From Clostridiales bacterium (GTDB taxonomy: Bacteria; Bacillota; Clostridia; Oscillospirales; Oscillospiraceae): a stretch of 64,000 nucleotides of DNA. Numbering within the stretch: position 1 is the stretch's first letter; each line of letters starts with the position of its first letter. This document shows positions 8,801 through 17,239 of the stretch, one piece after another. The notes below the pieces were generated by a model. It had not been told where the DNA came from and made no database searches. It saw only the letters and a list, made by a program, of their open reading frames with translations. The translations under genes and the position numbers were made by a program. The stretch lies in NCBI GenBank assembly GCA_029265405.1, contig JAJUJI010000011.1:43311-107310 (forward strand), written 5' to 3'.

Positions 8801-11482
8801 GTAGGCGCCTTTACGGATCCTTCCAACACGACAAAATGCTACCTGACGCTGAAAGACGGATCCTTCGGCGCGACGACCGACGAGGCCGAGGCCTGCTCTG
8901 TAGGCATCTACCTTAAGGTCAAGGAGCCCAGCCACTTCAAGGAGGTGCAGGCGTTCACTGAAGGAAAGAGATACATCCTGATGGGCGAGGACTCCTCAAC
9001 CGGCAAGCTTTACGCGATTGCCGACCCGCAGATAACGGCAAACAGCGGCTCATTCCTGCCAGTTCTTATAGACGACTCGGCCTTCAAGGACGGCGCCGGC
9101 TATTATGAAACGGAGGAGCAGGACCTCAGCGGCACGACCGTCTATGACACCTACGAGGACGCGAGGATATGGAAGTATACGGCCGGAAAGCTTCAGAGCA
9201 CAACCAGCCCGGATTATTACATATATCCAATTTCAGCTTCGGGCGTATATCAGCCTACCGTTTATAAGAATTCGGGTCGAGTGCTGTCCTACGACTCGGC
9301 AGCGGGGACGCTTTCCTTTACCCCGAGCGACAATGTTAAAAGATATATATGCCTGTACAAAACGGACAGCGATACCGTGACCTTCAAAATATCCACGAGC
9401 GCGGACGACGCTGCCCCCTTCCGCCTTTTTGAATTCTTCACCAAGGTGGTCGTTGTTCCCAAAACGCCCACATATGAGATAACCTACATGCCCAACGGCG
9501 GGGAGGGAGGCCCGCTTGCCAAGCTGAAGTATGAAAACGAAAACTATGTCTTCGGCTTCTGCCCCTTCGCCAGGCAGGGTTACGCCCTGGAAAGCTGGAA
9601 TACCGAACCGGACGGAAGCGGCGCGGCCTATAGCCCCGGAGATGTTTACAAGGCCAACGCTCCGCTGACGGTATACGCACGCTGGAAAAAGTTAACCTAT
9701 CCCATAACCTATGTATCAAATCTGCCGGGCTATGACGACGTGGTCGAATACAAGACTTATGGCGAGGATTATACCGTAAAAGCAAATCCCTTCGCTACGG
9801 TAAGCTGCGTATTCGAAAGCTGGAATACCGCCAGGGACGGCTCCGGAACCAAATATGAGCCGGGCGACGTCTACACGGCCGACGCGCCCCTGACCCTGAA
9901 GGCCCAGTGGACCGAGCTTCCGCAGTTCATGGTTGGGCTATCGGCACAGGACGAGAACAAAAACGCCGGAGAAACCCTTGCGATCAATATAGACGTCTCC
10001 GGCAACGACAGCTTCGCGGCCTTCGGCGCTGAGATCAGCTACAATCCAGCTTTTGTCGTCTATTGCGGCACGACTCTAGACCAAACCTTTGTCATTGCCG
10101 ACGATAAAGCCGGAAGGCTGAGTATTGCAAGGGCGGGAAGCACGCTGAGCTCGGGCAATATAGGCGCGCTGCTCTTTAAGGTGAGAAAGGATATGCCGGC
10201 TGGCAGCGCCGAGGCAAGCTTCGATATAACGGGTGCCACTATAGGCCTGAGCGGAGTATCTCAGGATCCGCCCGCCGTGGGCATAAGCCGAGGCGCCAAG
10301 GCCAATGTGCATAACCTAACGGTCACATTCAGAGCCGGCCAGCACAACAGCATGAGCGAAATAACCGCTTATGTTAAATACAATGCGCCCGGCCTCTATG
10401 TGACAAACGATTACCAGACGGTCTTTATGGAGCCGGCGCCCGTTCAAGACAAGGGCTACTCGCCTGCGAGCCCGGCCTGGCTCGGAAGCTCCGGCAGCCT
10501 GGACTTTGCCGATATAGTGTCCGCCGGTTTTGCGGAAAACGCAGTCTTTACGGCTATCTCGGTTAAAGACATATATAAAATAACCTATGTGATGAACGGA
10601 GGAACAAACAGCACCCTTAACCCATCAACCTACAGCTACGGCGATTCTGCTGAACTTGCAGATCCATCCAGGAACGGCTATACCTTCCTCGGCTGGTACT
10701 CGGATGCGGCGCTTACCGTAAAAGTTACGGGCATAAGCTCCGAGGATACAGGAGACAGGACCTTCTACGCCGCTTGGTACAAAAATCGGATAGCGGTTTC
10801 CAAGCCGGCCCAGGCCGCTATAATTTCGGGCCTTACCGACGGTTGGGCGGCATATGGGACGGATCTTGTCTTTACGGCGGCTCCCGACACGGGATATCTG
10901 ATTAAGCGGGTCGGCTACAGGCTGGAAGGCGGAGAGCTTGCGGTACTTGAGGCAGGAGCAAACGGCTATGTCATCCCTGGCAGCAAGCTGACGGAAGACG
11001 TAACGATAGTTGTCGAGCAGATAGTCGCGGGAAGCGTAAGCTTTATAGGCTTTGACAGCTATAAAGGCGCTCCGGCCGGCCTTAAGGTGCTTAAGCTCAG
11101 CGCCGTGGCTCCCGAGGGGTATAAGTACCAGTTCGGCGGGAGCGACATGCTCTATTCGGCAAAATACGCCGCATATGTCTGCTTTGCCCCTACCTCTCTT
11201 GATGCGGAGGAGGCCATTGCAAAAATAGCCTGCGCGCCAGGAGTATCGCCTAGGGTCAATTATGATGGAAACGTCAACCAAAGCGCCAGCGGCAAGGTGG
11301 ATGTAATAGACGCGCAGCTTGTCTACGACCTTTATCAGGGCGTCGGCATCTACCTGGAGGACGCTAAGCTGAACAAGGCTACGGCCATTATGCGCTTTGC
11401 GGCCGATGTCAACGGAGACGGAGTGACCGATACCTCCGACGTACAGCTTATTATCGGCATAATACTTGGAATAAGCGGTTGA
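5804..11482 (+). CDS. Giant secreted metallophosphoesterase with InlB-type repeats, cohesin and dockerin
   Basis: A 1892-residue exported protein. A signal peptide ends near ARA (residue 31). Residues 40-330 form a calcineurin-like phosphoesterase: SDVH (D46, H48), GDTVANG (D85), SHFPIY and the GHNHS metal motif. Four divergent copies of a 170-200-residue module begin near 462, 713, 876 and 1044, each starting like EVxxFxxxGEYILVAEDSxTGKxYAI. Two InlB/Listeria-Bacteroides-type repeats follow (about 1222-1370), then a cohesin-like beta domain (about 1371-1500), a third InlB-type repeat (about 1590-1660) and a C-terminal dockerin with two calcium loops, the second reading DVNGDGVTDTSD (about 1831-1892). 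The protein could bind a cohesin through its dockerin and recruit another dockerin through its own cohesin. The next gene encodes a cohesin on an SLH anchor. Confidence 0.85.
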   Translation: MKARMKKTLAFIIAAMMAVSLFPGFGTYARAEDVQDEHTYLLFMSDVHASKSWASSYYGSGTELVKFIAQAAAGYDIDNVTFIGDTVANGVTDEKDGIQTAVLDTVLNTWSATLDAATTGSLKDMTQIYKTSGDTVGYAPQGEDGVLFVQGYRHEGSAADNLVKFVNANGAYEYEDYIVYVLGCDAFTKDGLGNFADDTFNYLTDGAQAVAARLDEYLDSLGSGETRPVFICSHFPIYTTRSDVPNFVPIVNSINKYTDKLDIVFLSGHNHSSDSDKEFFFPAGSDVAVGNGDETRTVMKVNFAVMTDGYVNTNQVSPNGNYTICEITDDFIYLNKYTIGDKEVARSGSTAKGPSTGYLFTGKFTLRRNGASEGVYGITYYDTQLQGRIALDKVSAQAGETVNVTATPKAGYALKKLYYVSGGQAYEASVNESSNTASFTMPEAEVTAVRAVFTPVVSAGSVFKEVGSLEEDGVYVIVGGLEEETGVGFAATVPQVLRNLSNIGATCVEVKNGAGYLDEDGSSLDGQNIIDTDDATLQWIYRDGLYSMSDCSYYLYLGNDAIAPGATVYASEFEAVYDPASKTLRRDGNTTTFYLSYSDELGFGAGASNGGGFRLFKLVSGARAAKYSISYDVSQTGGTIMADRSSSMQGLLVGVTAVPDSRHVLSSVSYTYSDGVNSVTKKAAINGNRALFNMPGADVTLSASFKETGAQKIYTEVSSFAVGGDGEYILVAEDSDTGKYYAITDPETTANSAKYYPWQVTAEDGAEYGQAYAGKTVLAVNYDALKWNYTSSNKYMESVSSPGYFMYPGSSGGLVYKGYGRAIELNEEINALYVTASSGKLYLTCKSGAFGLSADQEDACRFRLFMIPATRDPVTYRRAEAFEQDGEYLVVAEDSATGQSYALSYTGGSVTSAKVTVEGDAVTVTADSPKWTYIRGEVKKGDSYVTADGWLQSKASSKYYLIMFDGSPFGISGYVVSSLTLDYNADSYAIVYNIENGRLVGAFTDPSNTTKCYLTLKDGSFGATTDEAEACSVGIYLKVKEPSHFKEVQAFTEGKRYILMGEDSSTGKLYAIADPQITANSGSFLPVLIDDSAFKDGAGYYETEEQDLSGTTVYDTYEDARIWKYTAGKLQSTTSPDYYIYPISASGVYQPTVYKNSGRVLSYDSAAGTLSFTPSDNVKRYICLYKTDSDTVTFKISTSADDAAPFRLFEFFTKVVVVPKTPTYEITYMPNGGEGGPLAKLKYENENYVFGFCPFARQGYALESWNTEPDGSGAAYSPGDVYKANAPLTVYARWKKLTYPITYVSNLPGYDDVVEYKTYGEDYTVKANPFATVSCVFESWNTARDGSGTKYEPGDVYTADAPLTLKAQWTELPQFMVGLSAQDENKNAGETLAINIDVSGNDSFAAFGAEISYNPAFVVYCGTTLDQTFVIADDKAGRLSIARAGSTLSSGNIGALLFKVRKDMPAGSAEASFDITGATIGLSGVSQDPPAVGISRGAKANVHNLTVTFRAGQHNSMSEITAYVKYNAPGLYVTNDYQTVFMEPAPVQDKGYSPASPAWLGSSGSLDFADIVSAGFAENAVFTAISVKDIYKITYVMNGGTNSTLNPSTYSYGDSAELADPSRNGYTFLGWYSDAALTVKVTGISSEDTGDRTFYAAWYKNRIAVSKPAQAAIISGLTDGWAAYGTDLVFTAAPDTGYLIKRVGYRLEGGELAVLEAGANGYVIPGSKLTEDVTIVVEQIVAGSVSFIGFDSYKGAPAGLKVLKLSAVAPEGYKYQFGGSDMLYSAKYAAYVCFAPTSLDAEEAIAKIACAPGVSPRVNYDGNVNQSASGKVDVIDAQLVYDLYQGVGIYLEDAKLNKATAIMRFAADVNGDGVTDTSDVQLIIGIILGISG

Positions 11483-11517
11483 AGAGGAAAACCACCGGCA
11501 TGCCCGATTAAGCATGA

Positions 11518-11552
11518 CCCGGCGGCGCGGCATCGGGAGCCGCGCCGCCGGG
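11518..11552 (+). repeat. 14-bp perfect hairpin between the two surface-protein genes
   Basis: The arms 11518-11531 and 11539-11552 are perfectly complementary and GC-only, with a 7-base loop. No T run follows, so it is more likely an mRNA-processing or stability element, or a leaky terminator, between the dockerin gene and the cohesin-SLH gene. Confidence 0.5.
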
Positions 11553-11601
11553 CAAGGAGGCCTTTGGCGGACAAAGTCTTTTTATTAAAGGATGTATTTC
11601 A

Positions 11602-13332
11602 ATGAAGAAAAAAACTATTTCGCTGTTGCTGGCGGCAGCCGTTCTAATGCTTTTGCTGCCGGTAGTTCAGCTTGGCGCTTTGGCCGAGGATTCCGGCGGG
11701 CCATCATTTGAATTCAAGCTTTCCGCTTCCAGCCTTTCTCCGATTGTTGGGGACGCCGTAACCGTTACCCTGACGCTAGGCAGGACCGACGCGGCAGAGC
11801 CATACCGGCTGTATTCGATGCAGGATGAAATCAAATACGACGCGACGCTTCTGTCCCTGGTCGAGGACTCCGTAGAAACGGCCCCAAATTTCTCATTTTC
11901 AAAGCGCGCCATGAGCGACGGCATACACAATAAGCTGGTCTTCAGCTATGTGGACTTTTCCGGGGCGGGCATGGAGCTCAGCGGCAGCCTGACGGTAGCG
12001 ACTTTCAAGCTGAAGACTTTGCGCACAGGCGACGCCGCCCTGGAGAACACGGACTACAAGGTCAATAAACGGGACGGCTCCGGCGTATACGCCTCGACCG
12101 GCAATAAGCTTAGCCTGACAATATATAAAGGCGGAACAGGCGGAGGAGCCTCCTCAAGCCAAGACCCTATGGTTATAAGGCAGTCAGGCAGCAGGGCCGA
12201 CGTCGTCGTTAAGGACGCGGATCTCGGGAGCGTTGTAAAAAAAGCGGAGGAAAAGGGCTCGGTGTCTATCGACGTGAGCGGAAAAAAGGATGTGGATACC
12301 GTGTCGCTCCCGAAAAATGCGGTGTCGGCCTTTGCCGAAAGCGAAAAAATAAAAACGCTTTCCATAGCATGCCAGGACGCGACGCTCACGTTTGACGACA
12401 AGGCCCTGGACGCCGCCGCCGAAAAGATGAACGCAGATACCGACAGGCTCTCGGTGTCGGCTAAAAGGGTGCAGCCGGACTCGCTGAGCGAGGAGCAGAA
12501 AAAAGCCGTAGGCGGTGACGCCGTCATTCTCAGCGTTTCGGTAAGCCTTAAGCATTACGACGCCGGAGGCAACGAAACGGGCTCCGAGGCCATACACGAG
12601 CTGGGAGGAAAGCTGGAAATAAGCTTCCCCTACGAGATGAAAGAAGGGCAGACCGAAAATACGACCGCCCTGTATTTCCTGGCCGACGACGGAACGCTGA
12701 CGCTGATGAGCTTTGTCTACAGGGACGGCAAAATTATGCTGACGACCGAGCATTGCAGCTATTTTGCGGCGGAGTACTGCCCCTGCCTGGCCTTTGCGGA
12801 CGTAGATATAAACGGCTGGTATAAAAACGCAATAAACTACGTTTTGGATAAAAAGCTTATGAACGGCGTCGGCCCTACGGAGTTCAAGCCGGGCGGCACG
12901 ACGACCAGAGCTCAATTTGTCACCGTCCTGGGAAGGCTTGCGGGAGCTAAGGTTTCTCAGGATGCGGATACGGGCTTTTCCGATGTGGTAAACGACGGCT
13001 GGAGCGCCGGCTATATAAAATGGGCCGCAGAAAACGGGATAGTCAAGGGCTATGAAAACGGGACCTTCGGCCAGTACGACGAGATAACCCGTGAGCAGAT
13101 GGCCGCAATCCTCTACCGCTTCGCAAAATACCAGGGACGCGGCGTCTCGGCCTTCAAGGAGCTGTCGGCCTACGCCGACTCCGGCAGGGTTAGCTCCTGG
13201 GCGAGGGAGGCCATGAGCTGGGCCTGCGCCGAGGGGCTGATAGCCGGCGTTGGGGAAGCAAGGCTGGACCCCTCCGGGAAGGCTACCCGCGCCCAGATGG
13301 CGACGATACTTATGCGCTACTGCAAAGGCTGA
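11602..13332 (+). CDS. Cohesin-SLH cell-wall anchor protein
   Basis: A 576-residue exported protein. A signal peptide covers about residues 1-28. Residues 32-180 look like a cohesin (beta strands, the SMQDEIKYDATLLSLV segment and TFKLKTL near the end). A middle beta-rich domain (about 200-390) follows. Three S-layer-homology domains close the protein, starting near FADVDINGWYKNAINYV, FSDVVNDGWSAGYIKWA and YADSGRVSSWAREAMSWA. SLH domains bind pyruvylated secondary wall polymer, so the protein would display its cohesin at the surface. It lies 119 bases after the dockerin-bearing gene and is the obvious partner candidate. The ATG follows AAAGGATG. Confidence 0.85.
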   Translation: MKKKTISLLLAAAVLMLLLPVVQLGALAEDSGGPSFEFKLSASSLSPIVGDAVTVTLTLGRTDAAEPYRLYSMQDEIKYDATLLSLVEDSVETAPNFSFSKRAMSDGIHNKLVFSYVDFSGAGMELSGSLTVATFKLKTLRTGDAALENTDYKVNKRDGSGVYASTGNKLSLTIYKGGTGGGASSSQDPMVIRQSGSRADVVVKDADLGSVVKKAEEKGSVSIDVSGKKDVDTVSLPKNAVSAFAESEKIKTLSIACQDATLTFDDKALDAAAEKMNADTDRLSVSAKRVQPDSLSEEQKKAVGGDAVILSVSVSLKHYDAGGNETGSEAIHELGGKLEISFPYEMKEGQTENTTALYFLADDGTLTLMSFVYRDGKIMLTTEHCSYFAAEYCPCLAFADVDINGWYKNAINYVLDKKLMNGVGPTEFKPGGTTTRAQFVTVLGRLAGAKVSQDADTGFSDVVNDGWSAGYIKWAAENGIVKGYENGTFGQYDEITREQMAAILYRFAKYQGRGVSAFKELSAYADSGRVSSWAREAMSWACAEGLIAGVGEARLDPSGKATRAQMATILMRYCKG

Positions 13333-13372
13333 CGGCCCCTGTGCCCTGGCGCCGGGCCTTACGGCAAAAAAC

Positions 13373-13412
13373 GCAAAATCCCGCAAGGGCCCTTGCCCTT
13401 GCGGGATTTTGC
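13373..13412. terminator. Strong bidirectional terminator
   Basis: A perfect 18-bp stem (13373-13390 with 13395-13412) and a 4-base loop. The stem ends are A4 on one side and T4 on the other, so it can work on both strands. It separates the SLH gene from the convergent acyltransferase gene. Confidence 0.85.
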
Positions 13413-13414
13413 AT

Positions 13415-14596
13415 CTACTCCGACCCGGCGCCTTTAAGCTCGTTTTGAAGCAGTATTATCATAAGGCAGTATTTTCTTCGGCTTGCCTTGCCTCCGAAGC
13501 GGAGCTCATATTGGCCGCCCCTGGCCGCAAACATCAGCGTTTCAAATTTGCTGAAATGGCAGAGGGAAGGCTCGGCCATTTCGCTCAGCGGGAAAAAGGC
13601 TTCGCCTATGCGAAGGCCGGTCCTGTCCAGGCTGGCGCGGCCCCCGTCCACAAAGCTCATATTGTGGTTTTCGCCCAGCCGCCAGACGCTGGCCTCGCCG
13701 TCGCCAAAAAGCTCCCCCTCGCTTTTCATCAGCTCCCTGAGCTTTTCCGACTGCCAATCGTCCCATTCGGCGACGGTCCTGAAGGGGGAGGCGGCGTCGA
13801 AATACCCGTATTCGTCGTATTCGACCTTCAAGCCGCAGCCGCACCAGGCGCGGTTGCCTTTGCTTTGAAGGGTGCCTATCCCTTCGCATTTCGGACATAT
13901 GAAGAGGGCTTCTTCTATGCCCTCGGCAAGCCTTGGGCCCCTGAATCTGACCGGGTTTGCCGCCTGCGTTTCATACGCGTCCTCGCCTAGGTCGCGCTCC
14001 ATAAGGAGGTTCAGCTCCTCCAGGCTCATCTGCCTTATCAGCTCGGGAGGGTAGATGTTTACCACGCGCCCGCTTACCCGGCCCCTGCGCCGCGTTTTGG
14101 CCCAGCGCGGCTCGGCAAGATAGCCGCCCGTGATTTTGTAGGTTACAACGGCGACTCCGGCCGCCCTGAGCAGCTTGGCGGTGGCGGGATGCATGCGGGC
14201 CGTCCTCCCGTTGAAGGTGCGGCTGCCCTCCGGGAAGAGGCAGACGCTGACGCCTTTTTTAAGCCAGCGCAGTACGGCCATAGCCGCCTGCGCGTCGGCC
14301 CCGCCCTTGACCCTTGATATAGGCCCGGCAAGAAAGCTCATGAGCTTTGAAGCAAGCGGTTTTCTGAAGGCATGCTCGCTGGCGAGAAAATACATGTGCC
14401 TCATTCCGAAGCTGAAGCTCACAAAATAATGGTCCCAGCCGGTGGTGTGGTTCGGCAAAACGATATACGGACCCTTGATGCCGGGGGCCTTGGAAAAGCT
14501 GTAGTTGTAAAGCAGCCTTGCCAGAAGCAGCAGAGGGTAGTACATAAGCCTCCATACAAGGCGATGCCTTTTAAGCGCCTTTTCCTGCCTGTCCAT
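13415..14596 (-). CDS. PlsC-type acyltransferase fused to a zinc ribbon
   Basis: A 393-residue protein. The N-terminus is hydrophobic (about residues 12-35) and is followed by the acyltransferase HxxxxD motif HTTGWD (H50, D55) and FPEGSRTF (about 119-126), as in 1-acylglycerol-3-phosphate acyltransferases that build phosphatidic acid at the membrane. After the catalytic domain comes a zinc ribbon with CPKC and CGCG pairs (about 230-255) and a C-terminal beta-rich segment. This is about 150 residues longer than PlsC. The protein at 29001-30287 has the same three-part layout. The physiological acyl acceptor is not evident. Confidence 0.8.
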   Translation of the reverse strand: MDRQEKALKRHRLVWRLMYYPLLLLARLLYNYSFSKAPGIKGPYIVLPNHTTGWDHYFVSFSFGMRHMYFLASEHAFRKPLASKLMSFLAGPISRVKGGADAQAAMAVLRWLKKGVSVCLFPEGSRTFNGRTARMHPATAKLLRAAGVAVVTYKITGGYLAEPRWAKTRRRGRVSGRVVNIYPPELIRQMSLEELNLLMERDLGEDAYETQAANPVRFRGPRLAEGIEEALFICPKCEGIGTLQSKGNRAWCGCGLKVEYDEYGYFDAASPFRTVAEWDDWQSEKLRELMKSEGELFGDGEASVWRLGENHNMSFVDGGRASLDRTGLRIGEAFFPLSEMAEPSLCHFSKFETLMFAARGGQYELRFGGKASRRKYCLMIILLQNELKGAGSE

Positions 14597-14623
14597 GTCA
14601 GCCCGCCCTTTCTGAGCTGTGCG

Positions 14624-17221
14624 CTATATAAGGTTTTTCTTCAGCTCGTACAGAAAATTCATGCATTCTATCGGCGTAAGGGTGTTCAGGTCGAGCTTTT
14701 TAAGCTTTTCAAGAGCTTCCATGGAAGCAAGCGCCTCCAGTGAAAGCTGGGCGTTATTTTCCGAGCCGTAGCCGAAAGCGGGCGGCGCCGGGCTATAGTC
14801 CGCTCCCGCGTGCTTTTCCAGCTCGGCCAGCACGGCCTTGGCGCGGCGTATTACCTGCTCGGGGACTCCCGCAAGCTTCGCTACCTCTATGCCGTAGCTC
14901 CTGTCCGCGCCGCCCGGTACTATTTTGCGCAGGAATATCACATCGTCGCCCCGCTTTTTTACTGCGGTGCTGAGATTTACGACTCCCGGGCATACGGCCT
15001 CTAGCTCCGTCAGCTCGTGGTAGTGGGTGGCGAACATTGTCCGCGCGCCAAGGCGTCTGGGATCCGCGCAGTATTCGAGAACCGCCCGGGCTATGGCCAT
15101 GCCGTCGTAGGTGGAGGTGCCGCGCCCAATCTCGTCAAGTATCAGGAGGCTGTTTTTTGTCGCGTTTTTCAATATGGACGCCACCTCGGTCATTTCCACC
15201 ATGAAGGTGGACTGCCCGGAGGCCAGGTCGTCCGATGCGCCGATTCTCGTAAAGATCCTGTCTGCAAGCCCTATGCGGGCGCTTCTGGCGGGAACGAAGC
15301 TTCCGATCTGAGCCATAAGGACAATAAGGGCCGTCTGGCGCATGTAAGTGGATTTTCCGGCCATGTTCGGACCCGTAATAATAGCGACACGGCTTCCGGC
15401 ATCGTCAAGCCGCGTGTCGTTTGGGACAAAGAGGGCCTCAGTCTGCGTGCGCTCGACGACGGGGTGGCGCCCGTCCTTTATGTCTATTATGCCGGACAGC
15501 TCCACCTCCGGCATGCAGTAGTTGTTCTTCACGGCTGTTTCCGCGAGCGAGCAAAGGACGTCCAGGGCCGCCACCTCGGAGGCAGTGAGGCGTATCGCCG
15601 CCGCCATTTCGGATATCCTGTCCGTCAGCTCCTTGAATATCCTGTATTCAAGCTCTGTCAGCCTGTCGCGCGCCGTAAGAAGCTGGGCCTCAAGGTCTTT
15701 CAGCTCCTCCGTTATGAAGCGCTCGCTGTTGACAAGCGTTTGCTTCCGCATATAATCGGCCGGCACCGCCTCGCTCTGGCTCCTTGGAAGCTCTATGTAG
15801 TAGCCGAAGACCCTGTTGTATCCAACCTTCAGCTTTTTGATGCCCGTGCGCTCCCGCTCGGCGGCCTCTATTGCCGCAACGGAGTCCTTGGCGTTATCGG
15901 CAAGGGAGCGCAGCCGGTCCACCTCCGGAGAATAGCCCGGCCTTATCATGCCGCCCTCCCTGACTGAGAAGGGCGGCTCGTCGCATATGGTTTCGTCTAT
16001 CAGCCGCTTTGCCTCGGCCAGCTCGTCCATTCCGGCCAGCTCGCGGAGCAGGGCGCTTTTCATGGGCGCCAGCAGCTGCCTGATTCGAGGCAGCGCGGAT
16101 ATTGAGGAGGAAAGCGCGGCCAGGTCGCGGGCATTTGAATTGCCGTACACTATCCGGCCTATAAGCCTCTCCATATCGTCCACACGCTTGAGCTCTTCCC
16201 TGAGCTCGCCTCTTGTCATTGCGTTTTCGGCAAGCTCCGAAACGGCGTTGAGCCGTCTTTTTATAAGGGCGGGAGAAAGCAGCGGCTTTTCAAGCCAGGA
16301 GCGGAGCAGCCTGCCGCCCATGGAGGTCCTGGTCTTGTCCAGCACCCAGAGCAGGCTGCCGCGCTTTTCCTGAAAGCGCAGCGTTTCGGTCAGCTCCAGG
16401 TTGCGCCTGGTCTGCCAGTCGAGCTCCATGTAATGACCGGCGCTGTAAACGGTCAGAGCGTTTATATGGGCGAGCTCCGTCTTTTGCGTTTCATGCAGGT
16501 AATTGAGCAGCGCCCCTGCGGCTTCGATTATGGCCGCGCTGTCGGAAGCGGCCTTGCCGAAGTGCTTTTCAAATAAGGCCGCCGACCGCTCGCTGCCGAA
16601 AAATTTAGGGCCAGTCTGGCACAGGCACCTGATGCGCTTTGTCAAAAGATGCCGTATCTCCGCGTCCGCCGCCGCGCCGTCGTTGAGTATGGCCTCGGCC
16701 GGCGTATAGCGCACGAGCTCGTTCAATATATGCCCGGCCGCGTCTACGCCCTTGAATTCGGCCGCAAGAAACTCGCCGGTGGATATGTCGGCAAAGCATA
16801 CCGCGCCGCTTTCGGGGAGCAGAAGGACGGTGCTTATATAGTTCTGCCTGCCCTCCTCAAGCATGGATTGCTCGATTACGGTGCCGGGGGTGATTATCCT
16901 GATGATGTCGCGGCTCACAAGCCCCTTGGCAAGGGCCGGGTCCTCCGTCTGCTCGCATATAGCCACCTTATAGCCCTTGCTGAGCAGCTTGGACACATAG
17001 CCCTCGTAGGCATGGTAGGGAACGCCGCACATGGGAGTCTGCTCCTCGGCGGGACGGCCCCTGTCCCGGGTGGTGAGCGCAAGATCCAGCTCGCGCGAGG
17101 CCAGCAGGGCGTCGTCGTTGAACATCTCGTAAAAATCGCCCAGGCGGAAGAAAAGTATGCAGTCGGGTATTTCCTCCTTCAGCCTTTTGTACTGGTTCAT
17201 CATCGGCGTGCCTTCAGCCAT
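14624..17221 (-). CDS. mutS: DNA mismatch repair protein MutS
   Basis: An 865-residue ATPase that recognises mismatches and small loops and recruits MutL. The N-terminus has TPMMNQY and the mismatch-probing phenylalanine segment LFFRLGDFYEMF. Walker A is GPNMAGKSTYMRQ, Walker B is LLILDEIGRGTS, and ATHYHELTELE follows. The C-terminus keeps the region ending in a helix used for MutL contact and tetramers. I chose the second ATG because the GGAGG site is 8 bases before it; the ATG at 17227 would sit too close. miaB ends 18 bases upstream, so the two are probably cotranscribed. Confidence 0.97.
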   Translation of the reverse strand: MAEGTPMMNQYKRLKEEIPDCILFFRLGDFYEMFNDDALLASRELDLALTTRDRGRPAEEQTPMCGVPYHAYEGYVSKLLSKGYKVAICEQTEDPALAKGLVSRDIIRIITPGTVIEQSMLEEGRQNYISTVLLLPESGAVCFADISTGEFLAAEFKGVDAAGHILNELVRYTPAEAILNDGAAADAEIRHLLTKRIRCLCQTGPKFFGSERSAALFEKHFGKAASDSAAIIEAAGALLNYLHETQKTELAHINALTVYSAGHYMELDWQTRRNLELTETLRFQEKRGSLLWVLDKTRTSMGGRLLRSWLEKPLLSPALIKRRLNAVSELAENAMTRGELREELKRVDDMERLIGRIVYGNSNARDLAALSSSISALPRIRQLLAPMKSALLRELAGMDELAEAKRLIDETICDEPPFSVREGGMIRPGYSPEVDRLRSLADNAKDSVAAIEAAERERTGIKKLKVGYNRVFGYYIELPRSQSEAVPADYMRKQTLVNSERFITEELKDLEAQLLTARDRLTELEYRIFKELTDRISEMAAAIRLTASEVAALDVLCSLAETAVKNNYCMPEVELSGIIDIKDGRHPVVERTQTEALFVPNDTRLDDAGSRVAIITGPNMAGKSTYMRQTALIVLMAQIGSFVPARSARIGLADRIFTRIGASDDLASGQSTFMVEMTEVASILKNATKNSLLILDEIGRGTSTYDGMAIARAVLEYCADPRRLGARTMFATHYHELTELEAVCPGVVNLSTAVKKRGDDVIFLRKIVPGGADRSYGIEVAKLAGVPEQVIRRAKAVLAELEKHAGADYSPAPPAFGYGSENNAQLSLEALASMEALEKLKKLDLNTLTPIECMNFLYELKKNLI

Positions 17222-17239
17222 CCGCATGACCTCCCCGGT

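Noticed and set aside
12184..13386. A 400-residue frame on the minus strand
   Set aside because: It runs antisense to the cohesin-SLH gene, lacks a ribosome site and crosses the terminator at 13373-13412.
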